Below, one piece after another: positions 40,661-52,259 of a DNA stretch of 64,000 bases (the first letter of the stretch is position 1; every line of letters begins with the position of its first letter). The translations under genes were made by a program, and so were the position numbers. Origin of the DNA: Dipteris shenzhenensis (Eukaryota > Polypodiophyta > Polypodiopsida > Gleicheniales). Under the pieces are notes generated by a model that was given only the letters and a program-made list of their open reading frames with translations, had not been told where the DNA came from and searched no databases. The DNA is taken from NCBI GenBank assembly GCA_047967505.1, contig CM106539.1; one strand, written 5' to 3'.

Positions 40661-42265
40661 GTGGAAGATCACCTCAATGCATGCGTGCTTATCCAATGGA
40701 AGCAACTCCAACTCAGGATCATATTTGCTCATCCAACAATCAACTGGAAACGATCAATCGGGATTAAAACCTTGTGCATAATTTGCCAAGACTTGTCTGA
40801 AGATGAGAAGAATATCTTCTTCCTGTCTACACATGCCGGGTTTATAACACTCAGGACGGATGCTTTCATTGCATATGTCTGCCTCATGGGTAGTCCTCCC
40901 CTCAGGGTTATTGCAGGTTTGTTGCCATTGCTACAAAGGCCATCCCTATTATTTGCATGGCATGACATAACCGACATCCAACCCATGCAGCTGATCATCC
41001 CATCGCACCAGCAAAAAGAAGTGTCGGAAGATGACAAGGCCTATCTCTCATCCAACTTCTCATATCTAACCACTCTTTCTGCCAACATCATAACCTCACT
41101 TCCCCTTGCTGCTACCACCCTCTTAACCTTCCCCAAGCTCCATCCTAACATCTATTCCCTCCATCGTCTCTTTGCTCATGCCTCTCACCATTTTCAACTT
41201 ACCCAACAGTCACAAACTTACGAGCCCCTCACACCTAGCTTTTTCCCCTCCCTTGCTAATCCTACCCTTGAGGATTACCAAGCTGCTCAAACCATTTGCC
41301 CATTTCTTCCCCCCCTCCCCTCTGCTCCCCCTTTCGCCACTATCACTCAGCCATATTTCTCCCCCATGTCCCCTGATTCTCTCCCGGCCCCGTCATCACC
41401 ACCGACACTTTTGATGCTCCCATCAGCAAAAAATGATGCAGTATTTGATTTTGAATATCAGGATCTGGATAATCCAATTCGTACACCCATGCCAAGTTCC
41501 AATGATGGGTATGATTTTGATGAGATACCACTTCCCAGTAACCCCATCAATGAATTTTGGAGCAAATATCCTGATATGAAAACTCGCGGTGGATGGACCC
41601 TGGGTAACTTTCCTACCAACCTTCGTCAGCATCAAATCAATGAAGGTTGGATTAGCAAATTGGATCCACAACCCGATTGGCGCCGTCCCAAGCTCTTTGA
41701 TGTAATCTTCTTAAAGGAGTACTTACGGGCACCTCCATGTCTCAGAACCCATCCCAAGTTTTATGCAGCTCCACGGCATAAAAAATGGGAAGCCAACATA
41801 CACACTTTGGCTGAAGATCGAGTCATTAATTGGCCAATGATCGAACCCTACTCTGGTGTAGAATGGAATATCCAAGGCACCATGATCCGAGCACTTCAGC
41901 AGCATGAACAAACAATGCGCGGCAACATTGATCGCTTCCTTCGCCAAAGTGCCATATTCTGTAAAACATTAGAATTAATTCTGGAGGTCCCATGTTACCT
42001 TGATTCCCATTTGCCTCCACTCAGCTTTAATCCCAATGAACGGATTGATGCTCAGATTACAAGCCGACTCTATCAAAGAGTGATCTTCTTGGAGGCACGC
42101 CACATATCTCTGTTCGAGCAAATGGTAGATACAGGCTACCTGGAAACTACGCAAAAATTGTATGGTGCTAAGGCTCTACAGCAGGATCGACTGGCACGAC
42201 ACAAGTTCCACAGCCACTGGACTAAAAACATGGCAACCCAGGTACGTGATCGCAATAAGCCATAA
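40661..42265 (+). CDS. ORF3 C-terminal part (same frame after one TAA)
   Basis: In frame with 38558-40660, so the original protein was probably about 1,235 residues. The segment starts EDHLNACVLIQWKQLQ. It has a proline-rich stretch (about 41230-41420) and then a conserved C-terminal domain at about 41690-42060 with DRVINWPMIEPYSGVEWNI, MIRALQQHE and LSFNPNERIDAQ. The same domain is found, decayed, at 58221-58712 (minus). It ends 34 bases before the 3' LTR, close to the purine tract. No enzyme motif is recognised. The near-intact frame beside broken pol genes is notable. Confidence 0.8.
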   Translation: MEDHLNACVLIQWKQLQLRIIFAHPTINWKRSIGIKTLCIICQDLSEDEKNIFFLSTHAGFITLRTDAFIAYVCLMGSPPLRVIAGLLPLLQRPSLLFAWHDITDIQPMQLIIPSHQQKEVSEDDKAYLSSNFSYLTTLSANIITSLPLAATTLLTFPKLHPNIYSLHRLFAHASHHFQLTQQSQTYEPLTPSFFPSLANPTLEDYQAAQTICPFLPPLPSAPPFATITQPYFSPMSPDSLPAPSSPPTLLMLPSAKNDAVFDFEYQDLDNPIRTPMPSSNDGYDFDEIPLPSNPINEFWSKYPDMKTRGGWTLGNFPTNLRQHQINEGWISKLDPQPDWRRPKLFDVIFLKEYLRAPPCLRTHPKFYAAPRHKKWEANIHTLAEDRVINWPMIEPYSGVEWNIQGTMIRALQQHEQTMRGNIDRFLRQSAIFCKTLELILEVPCYLDSHLPPLSFNPNERIDAQITSRLYQRVIFLEARHISLFEQMVDTGYLETTQKLYGAKALQQDRLARHKFHSHWTKNMATQVRDRNKP

Positions 42266-42283
42266 CCCGAGGACAAGTAATAA

Positions 42284-42299
42284 AATGGATTTGGGAGTA
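42284..42299 (+). promoter_or_regulatory. Polypurine tract before gypsy 3' LTR
   Basis: AATGGATTTGGGAGTA directly precedes the LTR start TGTTGACT at 42300. It is interrupted by pyrimidines, as in many plant gypsy elements. Confidence 0.6.
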
Positions 42300-43489
42300 T
42301 GTTGACTCTGTGCCAACATGAACTTATCAAGAAAGAGAAGGTGTTACAACTTTGTGATACAACTTTGTGTTACAACTTTGTGTTACAACTTCTAGACACA
42401 ACTTTGTGTTACGACTTTGTGTAACAACTTTGTGTTACAAGTTTGTGTTACAACTTCTGTATGAAGAGAGAGAATGTGTTACGACTTTGTGACACAACTT
42501 TGTGTTACAACTTTGTGTAACAACTTTGTGTAACAACTTTGTGTTACAACTTTGTGTTACAACTTCTACATGTAGAGAGAGAATGTGTTACAACTTTGTG
42601 ATACAACTTTGTGTAACAACTTTGTGATACGACTTTGTGTTACATGCAGAGAGAGAAGCTCTCCAACTTGTATAAATACCCCATAATGGAATGAAGCCCA
42701 CACTCTTGGGGCATTTTGTTGAGTCTACATTGGTATTCCAAGCATTTGTCTCAAGTGTCCATGCTTCCTTGCACTACACGTCCAAAAGCATGTCCTAACC
42801 TTGCAACCCTTCTCCCCTCTCCTCCAACCTTGCAACCCTCCCTCTCCCTCTCCTCCTCCCTCCTTCTCCTTCCTCCTTCTCCTCCTCCTCCCTCCTCCTC
42901 CTCCTCCTACTCCTCCCTCCTCCTCCTCCTCCTCTCTCCTCCCCCTCCCTCCTCCTCTTCCCTCCTCCTCCTTCCTCCTTTCTCTTCTTTCACCCATGCT
43001 CTTACACCTTCTTCCTCTCCCACTCCTATGCTTTCCTAAACCCTTAAACTCCATGATCTACGAGGGAGACGAGTTCTCCACCATGTACTCTACTCTGAAC
43101 CTTGGATCCTCCTTCTAACCCTGGACCCCTTCTAAACCTTGGAACCTCCTTCTGAACCCTGGAACTCCTCCTAAACCCTGGAACTCTTTCTAAACCCTGG
43201 AACCTCCTTATGAACCCTTAAACTCTTCCTAAACCCTACAACCCCCAATGAAGGCAAAAGCCTTCATTACCTCAACAAAGATGGTTTACGTGCCTTTTAC
43301 ACATGCTTGCACTTTGTTTGCTTACCACACTTAAGCCTACGTCTCTCATCGGAACACGACTCGAGGTCCTAAGCTACACATATACTACAATCGACAATCC
43401 CAATATATCTGTAGGTGACAAAAAGCCTCGGAACCCTGCAACATAGAATACCCAGCTCTTCCTACGAACGCAGTAGGAAAGAGCCAACA
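42300..43489 (+). repeat. 3' LTR of the gypsy element
   Basis: 1,190 bp, with a longer ACAACTTTGTG array than the 5' LTR, a TATA box at 42671-42678 and otherwise the same layout. The segment from the TATA box to the end is 819 bp in both LTRs. Confidence 0.95.
42671..42678 (+). promoter_or_regulatory. TATA box of the gypsy 3' LTR
   Basis: TATAAATA at the position equal to 28428-28435. It could drive read-out transcription into the right flank. Confidence 0.55.
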
Positions 43490-43494
43490 AACAT
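43490..43494. repeat. Target-site duplication AACAT (right)
   Basis: Matches 28091-28095. Confidence 0.92.
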
Positions 43495-44583
43495 ATTTTC
43501 AAAAAGTGAACACCCATAAATTGAGCAGCATGAGATCAAGCCTTTAAAATTTTCTTGAGAAAGAAATTTGGTATGTTGGGTAGGCTTCCAATAGCCTAAA
43601 TCACCTTCTTAAGCACTATTCTAACAACCCCTCACAAAAAATAGATCTGAGCTATTGATTGCCTCCACATGAAGCCAAATTCCCCTGCAACAACACAAAT
43701 AGCTTTCTTAAACATATCCTTGAAAATGCTAACAAGTTTCCTACCTCCTAGTTGTTGCTCCATTGGATGAGACCCTCGACACTAACTGCTACATTGGAGT
43801 CACTTCCTTGCTGATATGGTACTCAAAATCACATCCTGGTGCAAAGGCAATGGTGGTGTTGCAATCTTGTCTCTCTTGGTTTACTTCTTCACTTGAAGGT
43901 GATAGTCGATAGTTGTCACGCTTCCTCTGCCTCTTACTTCTAGATCTCTATGTACATCTAAAAGGTAGAGGGGAAGACTTGCATGTATATTCGAAAGGTG
44001 GTGGTGGATGAAGGTGTAGACTACCAATTTGCAAGAAGGCCAAGAGTTTTGGATTCAAGAAGTGGTGCAAAGTAAAGGACAAAGACTAGTAGGGATTCTA
44101 TATTTAGTGTCCTAAATTTGGCATGCTATTATTTAATGCCCAAATATGGGACCCACTTCTTGAGGCAACATGTTACCGTTTTGGTAGGTGGCTATTTATA
44201 GAGCTCTCTTTCCCTCACTTGTCAATTTCAAGGGATCTTCCACCTCATTTGTTGCTATTACCTCTATCTTTCACTCTAAGAGCAAGCATCATGTGCAAGC
44301 CAAATCTACCATAAGACTAATCTACCACAAACATTGGTATGTCTATCTGCTCCAATCAACATGTCCACTTTTTTCAATAGCACCTTTGCATATTTTGATA
44401 GGACAAAGTGTGTTGATAGCATGCATTTAAGTTTTGAGTTTTACAATGAAATTTGGGAGAGAAAATTGTATGTGATGACCCTTTACTCAAAATGTGCTTA
44501 AGAAAATGTTGGACTTATCCTCAATAGTGAAAATCACTTTCTTAAGGACTCTTCTGCATTTTTTGTTTTTGTCCTTTGTCTAG
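43495..44583. repeat. Continuation of the interrupted tandem-repeat block
   Basis: CATATTTTCAA and ATTGAGCAGCATGAGA continue the 27.3-28.1 kb repeat unit. The modules TTGGGTAGGCTTCCAATAG and CTTCTTAAGCACTATTC recur. The rest is degenerate, and I see no gene in it. Confidence 0.55.
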
Positions 44584-45210
44584 GTTCTCTTCCTCCTCCA
44601 AAGGGTTTGTAAGCTCACAAAATTCAATCATGAATGCGTTTAGTTGTGGAGCTTGTTCATTTCTAATCTATTGAGTTGTCAAAGCAAAATGCACTTAAGA
44701 AAGTGATTTTGCTTATCGATCTGCTCCCAGACCCCCAAAATGCTTTTCTTGAGCAAATTTCTTGTTTATTTATTTTTTTCCTCTGTTTGTGTACTCTACT
44801 CTCTCCATGGGGTTTGGAAGCTCACACAATGTTTTATTAGAAGAACAAGATTCATCAATGAGAATGCTTTTGGTTGTGGAGTTTGTTCATTTATGATCTA
44901 CAAATCTATCAAAGAAAAATGTGGTTAAGAAATAGATTTTGGTTGTTGGGTCAACTTCAAATTTCTTTCTTGAGTACAATTCTTCTTTTCTTATTTTTGT
45001 CTTCTACTTGGTCTCTCTTCTTCCTCTAGAAGGATTGGAAGCTAACAGAATGTTGTATTAGATGCACAAAATCCATTTGTGGGTGGTGGATGCTTTTGGT
45101 TTTAAAAGCTGTCCATTTTTTATCTACTACTGAACCGTCAAGACAAAAATTTCTTAAGAAAATGATCTTGACCGATTCATCGATGTCAGGGTGCATCCAG
45201 GCTTGGTTCT
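44584..45210. repeat. Tandem repeat of about 215 bp, three copies
   Basis: Copies start at about 44584, 44795 and 45012. Each has TCTC..CCTC...GG.TT.G.AAGCT.AC, then AATG.TTTTAGTTGTGGA-like sequence, then AAGAAA.TGATTTTG. The copies are strongly diverged. Confidence 0.65.
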
Positions 45211-45239
45211 CAAACATGGTAAGTAAACCTTGTCATTGG

Positions 45240-48200
45240 ACTGAATTCATTTTTGAAGGAGGGTTGGCACAACTACTTGATGTATAGAAAATAAATCTCC
45301 ACTTTAGTTAAAGCATTACCGAGTAACTGTGCAATAAGGTAAAGAACCTAAGAAAAATAGGATAGCAACTAGGACATGTTGTAGGGTAGGTTATTGATGA
45401 GGTGATCTGCAATGTATCCCTGTTGCAGTGCAAAGGCATCATGTTGATTGTCTGCTAGTGCCAGCACTGCATCATCAAAAGCGCTAGTTGCCCATTTGTA
45501 ATGTGAGACCTCTGTGACTAGATTACAATTTGGATCTAAAAATGTTGACTAGAACCATATATTTTGGGCAAGCATGTCCGCCCACTCTTCCTCTATAAAG
45601 AATAAAGGCCGAGGGGGAGTCACTCTTGTCAAAGCTTGGGCGCACTCAAGGAGTACTCAAGTGTTCTCTGCATAAAGGTTCGCTCTTCAGAGTGTGACTC
45701 CTCCATGTACACAAAATCTCTGGCAGGCACCAACTCCTATTCCACAAGTCAAGGGGGGAGCTCTAAGTGCTGGCATCGACAAAACATACTGCTTCCCCAA
45801 CTTGAGAAATGAGATCTTAACAAATGAGTGTGGGTTGTAGGTCGGTCCTAGATCACCAAGTTTGCCTCACCAAAATGTGGAGTCCCCTTAACGGAACTCA
45901 TATTATTAGAACCGTCATGGCCACACTCATGCTACCACCTATTGTTTCAACTCAAAACTATCATAGAAACACTAGAATCCTGAGCTTGTCCACCCAACCT
46001 AGTGCCACCTCCTTTATCATCTATTTCATGTCTTCTTGGAGGCACTCATGGGTGATCCATGGGTTGATCAAGGGTTTGCAGTAGAGCCTAGATTTGTTGT
46101 AATGTAGTCCCCTTCTGCTTCAAAGCTACATTCTCCTCATGAGTTTGCTACAATTCAACATCGGCTCCTCGTATGGCAACAATCTATTCTTCTTGCTGAA
46201 CCATTAGTTGTCTCTGTGAAGCAATGATTTCCTATGCCACCTTTAGAGCACTCATTACTTCATTGTACTAAGGTAGAACTTTGCTATGGTCAAGAGCCCA
46301 AAGTTTCTTATGTGCCATTTGGAATCAAGTGAATTTCTCATGACTCTTTTTCTCCTTCTCTGATACTCAAACATGTTGAGTATGTTCCTAACACTCAAAG
46401 AAAAGAGCCTATGTAAGTACCCAAGTGTGTGCTACATGGTTAACTATCCGAGAAGCCTCCCTGATAGATTCTCATAACTGTTGCTAGTAATTAACTACCA
46501 CCTATGGACTTCAAGATCTTTAGAATAGAAGAGAGGGCTAACACCCTCGCCTGGTAACACAGTCTGTAGGGGAGGAAGTCGAGGAACTCTCTGAGTGGGT
46601 TGAGGAGAGAGACCTGGGAACTGCTACAATGGTTGTTGCTCCCTGTCCTCATTTTTGTCATTCATGACATGTATGTCCTTTTCCTTATTTGCCTTCTATT
46701 GCTCCATGTTGATTGTGTGTGCCACTAAGGTTTCCGGTGCACTCCTCCCTTAAGGCAATCTTTCTAAACCAAGCTCAATGGCCCCATGAACAATTCTAGT
46801 GACCACTGTCCTTATGTCCTTTAGAGCTACCAAGATTGCTATGTTTGAACTCTTTTGTCAAAAATGGTAAGGTTGTCCTGCACCTCTATAGGTGCCTCCA
46901 CTATTATCTCCTAGACTTTGATTACATCTTCTTTCCAACTCGTGCGAGCAACTGTAGTAAGCTAGCAGAGTAATCATAGTTGGAAAATTTGGGTTAGCCC
47001 TAGCATTTCCTTCTTTCTTCGGTTCAACACTTAGCACTTTTTCCTCCTTGTTGACAAAATTTTTTGGGTCTTCTGTGGCCATCTTGTGCTCTGGTGTAGA
47101 TGGCTTCCCCTCTATGTGACTCATAGATGATTTTTTCCTATTAGTTTCATTTTTATATTGGTGTCAAAAGTTCGTACGCCCTAATAAAAATAAAAGCTTA
47201 AAAATTTCACCAAGATTTGAAACTTTTTCTGAGAAAAAATTTAAAGTTTCACTAGCATTTACAACTTTTTAAAAGAAAATATATAAAATTGTAATATGTT
47301 ATACAAATATAGTGAAACTAAAACAACTAGCTTGATAAACTTTTGCCAAGATTTTATATTCAAATATAAGTAGGATATAAGCATAGCTTTGATCAAAACA
47401 TCCATGCCTGTGTCTTGAGCCATCTTTGTTTACTCCACTCTGTCTTGAATTTCAGAGCTCGTTCCATATCCATTACTCTGCTCCTTGTAGTAGCAGCCTC
47501 CTTCCAAGTACAGAAAGATGTTATTTGTGGGGCTGAGGACTGCACCTCAGGATTCCTAAGAATAGTTGGAGAAGTTAGCACCTATTTCTTGTGCTCACTC
47601 TTCATAGATGAGGCAATTGTAGTGACATGAGGATTCTCCAGGACCACCGGCTTCAATGTTTGTCAATGTAGACAAGCCATTTTTGAATGATTCTTGCTCA
47701 AGAAAAGTTGGAACAAAAGCAGGTGATGGCCATACTCGAGATCCTATAACTTCCACCTCAAACTCTTCAACTATTGAGATGGTCTTAACTATCTTGCTAG
47801 ATCCTCCTACTTCTGTTGACATCTCCTTCCCAACCTTTGTCAAGTCTATATCTGATTCACTTAGTGCTCCAATAATCATCAATTATTGAGTTGGCCCTTC
47901 TTGCCTTGGAATTCCTAGCCACCCTACTGCTCCAAACTCAAGACTATGCCATGTCATGCATAGATCAGTCTCAGCTTACAATGAGCTAGGTGTACAACAC
48001 ACACCCATTCAGATGCTTGTCAAATGTTTCTGTAAAAATGTTCAGCCAGTCAATGTGGACTTTGTCCCCATAAGCACTGAGTGCTTTGGCTCTACAAACT
48101 TGCAGGTAACTCGATTTCTTCTTGAGTCTGATGTACTAGATGAGGAACCTATAGAATCGCTAGGAGTCAGCATTGATGGCTTTACTAATCAAATAGCCTT

Positions 48201-48571
48201 GTGACTAGTGAAAAGTATAATCCTCAAATTGTTTGTCATAGTGAGCTGCTATAGCTTTGATCTTCCTTCTTGGAATGTCATACTAGCATTGGAGCCATCT
48301 TGTAAACCTCTACATAGAACCATCTGTCCAAATGATACTTCTTTCTAAGACACTGATGCTATGGTGTCTACTTCGTAAGAATTCAATATCTCCTGTGCAA
48401 CACCAAGACTCCACATATCTGTCCATGGAAAGTTTGACATGTCTAGGAGCCATTCCTCTTAATAATTTTCATAGTGAGTGCACGTTGCTCGATGGTGTAT
48501 GGTCCTCGTGGATACAAACCTACTCATTGCCTCTTGGTAGCCCCTTCTAAATGTTGATGAAGCCATGGCTG
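45240..48571 (-). pseudogene. Decayed coding region downstream of a gypsy pol (possible ORF3 counterpart)
   Basis: Minus-strand coding sequence can be followed through many stops and some shifts. It begins near 48571 with MASSTFRRGYQEAMSRFV. It goes on with PWTDMWSLGVAQEILNS, the open pieces 47882-47595 and 47124-46858, and a glutamine/glutamate-rich helical part (46483-45960: EASRIVNHVAHTWVLT, HEENVALKQKGTTLQQI). It ends with LADNQHDAFALQQGYIADHL near 45420. Its place directly after the integrase end of the minus-strand gypsy relic matches ORF3 of the 15 kb element. I could not show sequence similarity beyond general coiled-coil character. Confidence 0.45.
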
Positions 48572-48738
48572 TAGTAGGAATGGAGATAATGAGAAAGATA
48601 GGGAGTATAGGATAACCGAGCTTGATGAAGAAGTTGTAAGAGAAGGTGTGAGTATGAGAATGCAAAATGAGAGAGACAAGGGAAATATAACGCAAAATCT
48701 TGCATGAGCCAATGGCTCATTGTGTTGGTGACTCACAC

Positions 48739-51330
48739 CTAATTTAAGTGTCCCATGTGATTCCTCAATCTAACCCACTCGCTATAATCCTCATGATTAG
48801 TGCCAACAGTGGTAGGTTTAATTCCACATGGCATCTGATTAAGCCTCTGTCCACTATCCACTATCACTAAATTCATAGCAGCATTGTGGTAAGGCTTAAC
48901 TTGCCTCCCATTGATCAGCTTGAGAATCACCTTGCCTTCGAGGTTAGCCAATTTAACAGTACAATTATCATGAACTTCCACTAACTTATGTTGACTATAC
49001 CAACAAATTTGAAATTAGGCTTCATCTTATCATCCTGTGTATTATATAACAATGTGAGCAAACCCTTCTTTAAATTTTTGGGCACAATGTGCATATCATG
49101 CCAAGCCTTCTCCTTTGAATTACTTGTCATGTCCACACAGCTCTTAAATATAATTCATCTACTTTAGTAAGTTGTTTGAGTCTACACTATTTTGCCTGAG
49201 GTGCCTCTAGTTCTTGTTCTACAGCTATCCATAAACTCAAGACCAAATACTTGGCTAGGACAATAGCTTCCAATCCAAAGGCCATAAGAAATGGAGTAAT
49301 ATGGGTTGTCACCTTGTAATATGTCCTACATGCCCATAATGCTTAATGTAATTTGGTATTCTAATCAGTACAATTAGAATTGACAATCTTTGTGAGTACC
49401 ACCTTCAAAGTCTTATTGGTAGATTCGGCTTGTCCATTACATCTAAGGTAGTAAGTAGTACAAACTCAATGAATGATCACGAATTATTTTGTCAAGTTCT
49501 CAAAGAATTTATTCATTAATGGTTTCCTTGGTCAATTACAAACTAAATTAGATAGCCATATGTACAAATGATATTCTCAAAGAGAAACTTAGTAGTGGTG
49601 CGAGCCAAGTTATCTTTGATAGCTTTTGCTTCATCCCACTGAGAGTAGCATAATTAGTTGCAATAACATGTTACATACTTGTTCTGACTTTTAGTTGTTA
49701 AAGAACCAATGAATTCAAGGCCCCATCTCTAAAAAGATTCCCAAGGAACACTTGGTTGCAAAGGCATGAAGCATCCTTGCTGTATGTTGACTCAACATCA
49801 CACCAAACAAAAAAGCCTGCCACATGGGCATCCCAAAATAGTGTACTCCACCATAATCCTACAGACAAAACTTTTTGAGCTGTGAGATCTCATGCAAAAT
49901 GACCTCTAGTAAGACCCTTATGATCCTCAATAAGCACCATAGGTTACTAGTATGGTAAAATCCACTGATGTAATACACCATCAGCACATGGTGATATAAT
50001 TGACTTCCAATCGAATTGTATTTCCAGCCATTGATAGCAATTTGACTCCATTTATCTTTCTATACTTGTTCAAGAAAAGTACCCTGAGATAAATATTATA
50101 GCAAGTCATCATTTTCAATTTCACTGAAATAAATAGCAAACTGATTAGCATCAAGAAGCTCGGTCATAACCCCTGACTCGTGTGTTTGTTGTGGAAGACA
50201 AGTCAAGCAATTTGTTCCTGCATGTGATTTACCGGGCTTGTGAATAATTCTAAAATTACACTTCTACAATAAAAGCATCCACTCGCCAATGTGCCTTGAA
50301 TGATAGTTGTGTTGATAAGATATAACAAAGCCTAATGATCCACATAGAAAATGAATTGATTATCCAATAAATAATGACAAATTTTCTTAACACTATAAAT
50401 CTTTCCCAAAGCTTCTCTTTCAATTGTGCTATAATTGCACTCGGGGTTGATCATCAGTCTACTAGCATAGTAAATAGGATAATCCATTTTATACTCTAAC
50501 TGAGCTAAAATGATCCCAGTAGCATATCCAGAAGCATCCACATGTACATAAAATATGACTTCCCATCTTGGTTGTTTGAGAATTGGTGTTTCAAAATATT
50601 TCTACTTGAGTTCACAAAAAATTTTGGACAACTCGAGAGTCCACTGGAACTTGAAGTTCTTCTTGGTGAGCTCATATAATGGGAAAATCTCAAATAAAAC
50701 ACCTATAGAAACTAATGAAGGCAACAAAAGATAGGTATTGAGTCAAATGAGTTGGTTCAGGAACAGACTCAATAGCTTTCATCTTACCAAGTTCAGCAAG
50801 ATGATTCTATCCTTAGATATGACATGACCAAGTAGTACACCAACTCCAACGCAAAAAATACTGTTGGCTAGATCTGGAGAAATACCTACTTTTCTACATC
50901 TATCAAATACATTACTCAAATATTACAAATGAGTAGTACAACTGAGTATACGCAAAAATTATCCAAATAAATGGTGATAAACTTTGTCAGATAATTCCTG
51001 AAAATTTCAACCATAGATCTCTGAAAAGTAAGGTGCATTCCTGAGTCCAAAGGGCATAACCTTAGTGGCATACACACCCCATTCAAGAACAATAGTAGTC
51101 CTGGTCTAATCTTTTAGTGCAACAAAAATATGATTATAGCCTCTATATCCATTCATGAATGAGTACATCTCATGTCCTACAACTTGATCAAGTATACCAT
51201 CTGTGGATGGGATAGGGAAAGGGAGGGGAAAGGGTCTAGTACAATTTTGTGGGCATTCAGATTTTTGTAATCCACACAAACTCTAAGTTTCCCTTTTTTC
51301 TTAGGTACTATCACAATAGGAAAAATCTAA
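48739..51330 (-). pseudogene. gypsy pol relic: RT, RNase H, integrase
   Basis: Minus-strand motifs in order are CVDYKNLNAHKI, VVGHEMYSFMNGYRGYNHI and LEWGVYATKVMPFGLRNAP (RT, about 51290-51020). Then come VDASGYATGIILAQ, YSTIEREALGKIYSVKK and FYVDH followed by a TAG and ALLYL (RNase H, about 50545-50320). The integrase core has WDEAKAIKDNLARTTTKF, VIDQG and CNGQAESTNK (about 49640-49390). The end is GKVILKLINGRQVKPYH (about 48930-48880). Stops and frameshifts are scattered throughout. The TAG after VDH stands where the family has CAG (Q). Confidence 0.82.
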
Positions 51331-52259
51331 TCAATTCTATTAGTAGAATAGATGAAATCTATTCAAATGAGCTAATCTAGCTCAGTTTTTACTTGCTTAC
51401 CATAATTTGGGTTCATTCTATACCTTTGTCACCCAATAAGGGTGGCATCAGTGAAAAATCTTTAGAGAATCTCTATAGGAACTCCTTTCAAATCTATATA
51501 GCTCCATGCAATAAAATCCTTATACTATATACTTAGATTCTTAGCATTAGTTAAATAATCATCAACCACATAAGAACTAATGACTACTATTTTAGGCTCA
51601 TGTTCTGATCCCAAATTTAGTTATTGAGTTAGCTCTAAAAGAAACTACTTAGAACGTGACCGAATAATTGTGAGTTGAGATTCAATAATGTCTCTTTCCC
51701 CAACTGCATCTTCAATGAAATTGCTGGGATATAGGTTTTGTGGTGCAGTTATCTTTTCATCTTTAATCTCTTGCTTGAGTTCAGTAGCTATCTTTAATAT
51801 GTCAATCTCTCCTATTGGCAAGATTTGATTAGTTAGGATTTGGATTCCCTTGTCTCTAGTTTTAATCATCACATCAATTCGGTTCCCCAATCGTGCAAAG
51901 CCTTGGCACTTCTCAACTAGGATCTTCTGAGTAGTAAGGAATATGCATTCTCTTCCAGGGGCATGACCAACAAACTCATTGAATAATGATTTCCACTAAT
52001 AGTTAAAGCAACATCAAAAAGCATACCTACAGGTCCATAAGTCATTGATCAACCATTCCAACTTAGAATGGAGATGGTTTCATATCTTCAATTATTTTCA
52101 ACTTATTCACACAACAATTGCAGAGATGATATCCTAGGCTTGCTTGGCATTTTTGGTCAACTTCTTGCCTTTCTCTATTACTCTAGAGCAAATTTAAATG
52201 CTCCTACCATAAAGGGCATTCAACCTTTGTGTGTTTACTATCACAGAAGTAACAACGAA
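51331..52259 (-). pseudogene. Protease/linker part of the minus gypsy relic
   Basis: One 81-codon piece (51890-51645) reads IDVMIKTRDKGIQILTNQI. No retropepsin motif could be placed with confidence. The call rests on position between gag knuckles and RT. Confidence 0.4.

Larger units (their letters stand above)
28096..43489 (+). mobile_element. Ty3/gypsy LTR retrotransposon, 15.4 kb, with extra ORF3
   Basis: The element is flanked by AACAT and has LTRs of 1,151 bp (28096-29246) and 1,190 bp (42300-43489), both TGTTGACT...GCCAACA. A tRNA-Asp-like primer-binding site follows the 5' LTR. The order is a long leader, gag, protease, RT, RNase H and integrase, so it is Ty3/gypsy. There is no chromodomain after integrase, and the primer site and large size fit the Tat/Athila/Ogre side of the superfamily. 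A long extra frame (ORF3) lies between pol and the 3' LTR on the sense strand. Pol is broken in several places. From the TATA box to the LTR end both LTRs are 819 bp and differ at about 13 positions by eye. Confidence 0.96.

Noticed and set aside
38558-42265. ORF3 as an envelope-like gene
   Set aside because: There is no signal peptide, no hydrophobic segment long enough for a membrane anchor and no cleavage-type motif. The long coiled coil alone is not enough.
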